Source: Methanosarcinales archaeon (lineage in GTDB: Archaea > Halobacteriota > Syntropharchaeia > Alkanophagales > Methanospirareceae). Taken from it: a stretch of 10,250 nt of DNA. The stretch covers positions 778 to 11,027 of the forward strand of contig JAODGR010000035.1 in the NCBI GenBank assembly GCA_025464275.1, read 5' to 3'. The number at the start of each line of letters is the position of its first letter. The first letter of the stretch is position 1. Made by a program: the position numbers and the translations under genes. Positions 6,923 through 10,250 of this stretch are shown piece after piece. Below the pieces are notes generated by a model. That model was not told where the DNA came from and did not search any database. It saw only the letters and a program-made list of their open reading frames with translations.

Positions 6923-7291
6923 ATGAAGGAGGAGATAAGAGGTGGCAGGAAGAGACTGGAGGATGAATTGCGAGCTTTGCTGGGCAATATCTTCGTCCCG
7001 GAGGCGAAGGTATTCGGGATGGTATGTGGCTGTGTGGGTTTTGCCGCTGATCTGAGGGGGCTGAAGAGCGATGACGTCGAGGTATTCAGGGAGAAGATAA
7101 ATGCAATTCTGGTGGATATAAGCAGGTCAGTGGGTGTGAAGCCTGAGTTCATCTATGCACGTAAATTACCCGGCTCGGATGAGGTCGTCACTCTTACGGT
7201 AAGGGAACTGTGTGCCCGTTGCAGACGCGAATTTGCAGGCTCTATGGCTGCTCCTCGTCCCGATATAATGGTGCTCAAGAGGCAGGGTTGA
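6923..7291 (+). CDS. Small cysteine-pair protein of unknown family
   Basis: I do not recognise this 122-residue protein. It starts with a charged helix (residues 2-20), then a central alpha/beta-looking part with VCGCVGFAADLRG at 34-46 and a long segment to about residue 92. It carries two cysteine pairs, C35-x-C37 and C97-x2-C100 (ELCARCRREF), and no other cysteines; together they could bind a metal or Fe-S cluster or act in thiol redox. No signal peptide or membrane segment is visible. GGGGATAAGG at 6911-6920 just upstream is a fair ribosome binding site and supports the ATG at 6923. It follows U32 copy 2 by 20 bases, so it is probably the last gene of the U32 operon and may work with those proteins. 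It is followed by a T-rich stretch and a new promoter region. Confidence 0.72.
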   Translation: MKEEIRGGRKRLEDELRALLGNIFVPEAKVFGMVCGCVGFAADLRGLKSDDVEVFREKINAILVDISRSVGVKPEFIYARKLPGSDEVVTLTVRELCARCRREFAGSMAAPRPDIMVLKRQG

Positions 7292-7300
7292 GAAATATAG

Positions 7301-7336
7301 AAAGTTTTTTAAGAAGAAGATGTTTAGATTTTAATT
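7301..7336 (+). terminator. Possible T-rich transcription end of the U32 operon
   Basis: Ten bases after the stop codon at 7291 there is a T6 run (7305-7310), followed by ATTTTAATT at 7328-7336. Archaeal RNA polymerase often stops at T-runs on the coding strand without a hairpin, and no strong hairpin is seen here. Confidence 0.35.
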
Positions 7337-7346
7337 AAAAAAGGTG

Positions 7347-7390
7347 CATATATATAAGGATAGGGGATAAAAGAACTGTTTAAACTTAAA
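7347..7390 (+). promoter_or_regulatory. Promoter region of the atwA pair with two TATA candidates
   Basis: CATATATATAAGG at 7347-7359 is a strong TATA-like element that would give a leader of about 35-40 bases before the ATG at 7417. GTTTAAACTTAAA at 7378-7390, with the 8-bp palindrome GTTTAAAC, is a second candidate that would give a leader of only about ten bases. The AGGGGAAGGTG just before the start codon is a good Shine-Dalgarno site and favours the longer leader. The palindrome could instead be a regulator site between promoter and gene. Confidence 0.45.
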
Positions 7391-7416
7391 GTGGGATGTA
7401 AAAATAGGGGAAGGTG

Positions 7417-9030
7417 ATGGGAGAGATGGGAGATGAGAACGAGGTGTTCATCAAGGTTCGAAATGTGAGCAAGGAGTTCAATGGTAAGCCTGCTTTGAGG
7501 AATGTCAGTCTGGATATAAAAGAGCTGGAGCCTCTGGGGCTCCTTGGCAGGAGCGGGTCTGGTAAATCGGTATTGTTGCGCATGCTGAGGGGAACAGAGG
7601 AATATGCCCCCGATAGCGGGGAGATCATTTACCGGGTAGCGATATGCCCCAACTGTTCATGGATAAGTGGACCGAGCAAAGCGGGAACGCGGTGTGGCAA
7701 ATGTGGTGCGGAGTATGAATTGAAGGAAATTAACTTCTGGGGCGATAAGAAGATGCGGAAATTACTGAAAGGCGCAATAGCCATCATGTTACAGCGGAGT
7801 TTCGCCCTATACAGTGATGAATCGGTGGTGTGGAATGTGCTGGAGGCACTTGAGAGAGCGGGTTATCCAAAGAGCAAGAGGATGAAGCGTGTGTACGAGC
7901 TCCTGGATGCGGTGAAGATGTTACATCGTGTTAACTTCCCTGATACGAGGGACCTCAGTGGTGGAGAGAAGCAGCGAATGGTACTCGCAAGACAGTTAGC
8001 CCTGGAACCCATTCTGCTACTCGCTGATGAACCCACTGGTACCCTGGACCATGAAACCGCCGGTGTGGTGCATCGCGCACTGGTGGATAGTACCAGAGGT
8101 GGCACCACATTACTCGTTACATCACACTGGCCCTATGTGATCAGAGACCTGACGGAGAAGACAGCCTGGCTTGAGGATGGTGAACTCGTTGAATACGGCG
8201 ATACCGAGGATGTGGTGAGCAATTTTGAGAAGGAGATAGGGGAGATAGAGCGCGGTGAGTTCAAGAAGTTCGGAGAGCCGAAGATAAGGGTGGAGAACCT
8301 GAAGAAGTATTACTATTCCGCCTCACGGGGTGTGGTAAAGGCTGTGGATGACGTCTCCTTTGTGGTCTACGAGAATGAGATCTTCGGGATCGTGGGGCAC
8401 AGTGGAGCGGGTAAGACGAGCTTAATGCGAATTGTGAGTCATTTAGACCCTGGTACGGGTGGTGGAGCATGGGTGCGAAGCGGTGAAAGATGGATCGAGG
8501 CATCCAAGGCTGACCTTGACACCTTCATAGGACCCGGGGGTGAGATAATGGGTGGCACAACCGAGTGGAGATCGCATTTTGTGGGCGTGCTGCATCAGGA
8601 ATACTCGCTCATCCCGGGACTCACGGTCTGGGAGAACCTCACTCATGGTATAGGGCTGGATATACCTGAGGACCTCGCGAGGATGAAAGTGAACTTCATG
8701 CTGAAGGGAGTGGGATTCACCGATGATGAGATAGAAGAGATATTGCCAAAGACGCATCTCGAACTGAGTGTGGGTGAGCGTCAGAGGATACTTATTGCAC
8801 AGGTATTGATGAAAGAGCCGGAGATAGCGGTGCTTGATGAGCCCACCGGGACGATGGACCCGGTGACGAAGAAGTACGTGGCTGAGACGATATTGAAGGC
8901 GAGGGAGAACCTTGGTATCACCTTCGTGATAGTAACACATGATTTAGACTTTGCGAAGAAGGTATGTGACAGGATACTCCACATGAAAGCCGGGAAAATA
9001 GTGAAGATAGAGGATTTAAGAGGTAGTTAG
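7417..9030 (+). CDS. atwA: Methyl-coenzyme M reductase activation component A2, copy 1
   Basis: This protein of 537 residues is a soluble tandem ABC ATPase with no membrane segments, the A2 component that takes part in ATP-dependent reduction of the nickel cofactor F430 of MCR to its active Ni(I) state. NBD1: Walker A GRSGSGKS at 44-51, signature LSGGE at 180-184, Walker B ILLLADE at 199-205, switch His in TSHWP at about 237. An inserted zinc-ribbon-like loop CPNC...CGKC (C77, C80, C93, C96) lies after Walker A, a mark of this family. NBD2: Walker A GHSGAGKT at 327-334, the variant signature LSVGE at 450-454, Walker B IAVLDE at 470-475 and THD at about 507-509. ATG 7417 follows AGGGGAAGGTG; a GTG just before it or ATG 7426 are alternatives. 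It is followed by a second copy after 69 bases. Confidence 0.93.
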   Translation: MGEMGDENEVFIKVRNVSKEFNGKPALRNVSLDIKELEPLGLLGRSGSGKSVLLRMLRGTEEYAPDSGEIIYRVAICPNCSWISGPSKAGTRCGKCGAEYELKEINFWGDKKMRKLLKGAIAIMLQRSFALYSDESVVWNVLEALERAGYPKSKRMKRVYELLDAVKMLHRVNFPDTRDLSGGEKQRMVLARQLALEPILLLADEPTGTLDHETAGVVHRALVDSTRGGTTLLVTSHWPYVIRDLTEKTAWLEDGELVEYGDTEDVVSNFEKEIGEIERGEFKKFGEPKIRVENLKKYYYSASRGVVKAVDDVSFVVYENEIFGIVGHSGAGKTSLMRIVSHLDPGTGGGAWVRSGERWIEASKADLDTFIGPGGEIMGGTTEWRSHFVGVLHQEYSLIPGLTVWENLTHGIGLDIPEDLARMKVNFMLKGVGFTDDEIEEILPKTHLELSVGERQRILIAQVLMKEPEIAVLDEPTGTMDPVTKKYVAETILKARENLGITFVIVTHDLDFAKKVCDRILHMKAGKIVKIEDLRGS

Positions 9031-9069
9031 GATGATAGAAGTAAGAGGTAAAGAGTACTGAATCAACAG

Positions 9070-9099
9070 ATAAAGGAGGTAACAGGTAAAGGGTAAAAA
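9070..9099 (+). promoter_or_regulatory. Purine-rich leader with distant Shine-Dalgarno site before atwA copy 2
   Basis: AAAGGAGGTAA at 9072-9082 is the best Shine-Dalgarno match in the window but stands about 18-20 bases before ATG 9100, further than normal. An in-frame TAA at 9094-9096 rules out an upstream start. The RGGTAA motif occurs four times in 9046-9096. No TATA-like element is seen in the 69-base gap, so the two atwA genes are probably one transcript. Confidence 0.4.
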
Positions 9100-10250
9100 A
9101 TGAGCGAAGAGAAACCGTTTGTGGAAATCCGCAACGTCTGTAAGTCCTTTGACGGCAAAGAGGTATTGAAGGATGTGAGTGTGACCATAAGAGAGGGAGA
9201 ACCGCTTGGACTGCTCGGGAGGAGCGGGTCAGGGAAATCTGTCCTGCTCCATATGCTACGCGGGAGTGAGGAATACGCACCCACCTCGGGTGAGATAATC
9301 TTCAGGGTAGCCATGTGCCCCTCCTGTGGCTGGGTAGCGGCGCCGAGCAGGGTGGGTGAGTTATGCACCAAGTGTGGCACGAAACTGGAGTTTAAGGAGG
9401 TGAACTACTGGAAAGACAGTGAAGGACGTAAGAAAGTGAAGAAGGGTGTGGCTATCATGCTCCAGCGAACTTTTGGATTGTACAGTGATGATACGGTGAT
9501 GTATAACGTATTACAGGCGCTGGAGAGCAGGAATTATCCGGTTGAGAAACGGTTCAGGCGAGCATACGAACTCCTGAAAGCGGTGAGGATGCTACATCGT
9601 GTGACCTTCCCCGCTGCAAATCTGAGTGGTGGAGAGAAGCAGCGGGTGGTACTCGCGAGGCAACTTGCTCTGGACCCCATGCTCCTCTTAGCTGACGAAC
9701 CTACCGGTACACTCGATTTTGAGACCGCGAAGCTGGTGCACAAAGCACTCACTGAGAGCACTCATGGCGGGATGACTCTCGTGGTCACCTCTCACTGGCC
9801 CTATGTGGTTGAAGAGCTGAGTGAGAAGACCCTGTGGCTTGACCATGGAGAAACAGTGGAATACGGCGATTCGAAGCAGGTGGTAAAGGATTTTGAGAAG
9901 CAGGTGGGCAAGATAGAGCGCGAGGAGTACATGAAAATCGGTGAGCCGAAGATAAGAATCGAGCATTGCAAGAAGTACTACTATTCCGTCTGGCGAGGGA
10001 TGGTGAAAGCAGTGGATGACGTCTCTCTCACGATCTATGAGAATGAGATATTTGGACTCCTGGGTAAGAGTGGAGCGGGTAAGACGAGTCTGGCTCGCAT
10101 TATAGCGCAGATAGACCCCCTGACCGGCGGCTCGATCATGATAAGAGCGGGTGACAAGTGGATAGATGTCGGACGAGTAGCAGAGACCGGGGTATGGATT
10201 GCATGGGGTGCAACCACGCCTGGAGTAGGTGAGCAGGCAGCCACACGCGT
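9100..10250 (+). CDS. atwA: Methyl-coenzyme M reductase activation component A2, copy 2 (3' end beyond right edge)
   Basis: The frame is open from ATG 9100 to the window end, giving 383 residues of a protein expected to be about 530-540 long. It is a paralog of the preceding gene. NBD1 is complete: Walker A GRSGSGKS at 40-47, zinc-ribbon-like cysteines C73, C76, C89, C92 (CPSC...CTKC), Q-loop in IMLQRTF, signature LSGGE, Walker B MLLLADE and TSHWP. NBD2 begins with GEPKIRIEHCKKYYYS and has Walker A GKSGAGKT at 322-329; its signature and Walker B are outside the window. The sequence between NBD2 Walker A and the edge differs clearly from copy 1, so the second halves may have diverged more than the first. 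The two could form a heteromeric ATPase or serve different MCR forms or conditions; neither is shown here. Confidence 0.9.
   Translation, partial: MSEEKPFVEIRNVCKSFDGKEVLKDVSVTIREGEPLGLLGRSGSGKSVLLHMLRGSEEYAPTSGEIIFRVAMCPSCGWVAAPSRVGELCTKCGTKLEFKEVNYWKDSEGRKKVKKGVAIMLQRTFGLYSDDTVMYNVLQALESRNYPVEKRFRRAYELLKAVRMLHRVTFPAANLSGGEKQRVVLARQLALDPMLLLADEPTGTLDFETAKLVHKALTESTHGGMTLVVTSHWPYVVEELSEKTLWLDHGETVEYGDSKQVVKDFEKQVGKIEREEYMKIGEPKIRIEHCKKYYYSVWRGMVKAVDDVSLTIYENEIFGLLGKSGAGKTSLARIIAQIDPLTGGSIMIRAGDKWIDVGRVAETGVWIAWGATTPGVGEQAATR

Noticed and set aside
9032..9061. Nine-residue frame between the atwA copies
   Set aside because: Too short to support as a gene; no conserved feature and no proper ribosome binding site of its own.
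1..10250. CRISPR arrays, tRNA or rRNA genes, insertion sequences, phage genes
   Set aside because: None seen: no regularly spaced repeats, no cloverleaf-like segment, no transposase or integrase motifs. Gene density and style are uniform, so there is no sign of a mobile element.

Overview
The window looks like a piece of a methanogen- or ANME-type euryarchaeal chromosome. The strongest evidence is at the right: two tandem genes for component A2 (AtwA), the double-ATPase that takes part in ATP-dependent activation of methyl-coenzyme M reductase and is typical of MCR-bearing archaea. Other archaeal traits agree: AT-rich TATA elements with very short or no leaders, an argininosuccinate lyase of the methanogen type, a secreted S-layer/CARDB-like protein, and a stand-alone receiver of the kind common in methanogens. 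Heavy AGG/AGA arginine use and roughly balanced GC would suit an ANME-1/Syntrophoarchaeum-like lineage, but this placement is inference.

Layout. Positions 1-572 (minus strand) hold the 5' part of a secreted surface protein that leaves the window on the left. A divergent promoter region follows, then argH (about 740-2227, plus strand), a single-domain response regulator (2331-2816), a radical SAM/SPASM enzyme (2941-4035) and a DUF92 membrane protein (4108-4860), each with its own TATA-like element. From 4903 to 7291 is a compact probable operon: two gapless 333-residue U32-family paralogs joined by an ATGA stop/start overlap, then a 122-residue protein of unknown family with a CXC and a CXXC pair. 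After a promoter-bearing gap come atwA copy 1 (7417-9030) and atwA copy 2 (from 9100, cut by the right edge). The large genes at both edges (1-572 minus and 9100-10250 plus) were found by reading the frames directly.

How the parts may fit together. Only the AtwA pair has a firm role, reductive activation of MCR. The radical SAM/SPASM protein resembles the AhbC/AhbD/NirJ tetrapyrrole-modifying group, DUF92 includes isoprenoid-phosphate kinases, and U32 proteins such as UbiU/UbiV carry Fe-S clusters and act in anaerobic hydroxylation. A run of Fe-S and metal-binding proteins beside two MCR-activation ATPases suggests a cofactor-modification or redox-maturation neighbourhood. This is a hypothesis from gene order, not something the sequence proves. 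argH, the receiver and the surface protein look like unrelated neighbours.
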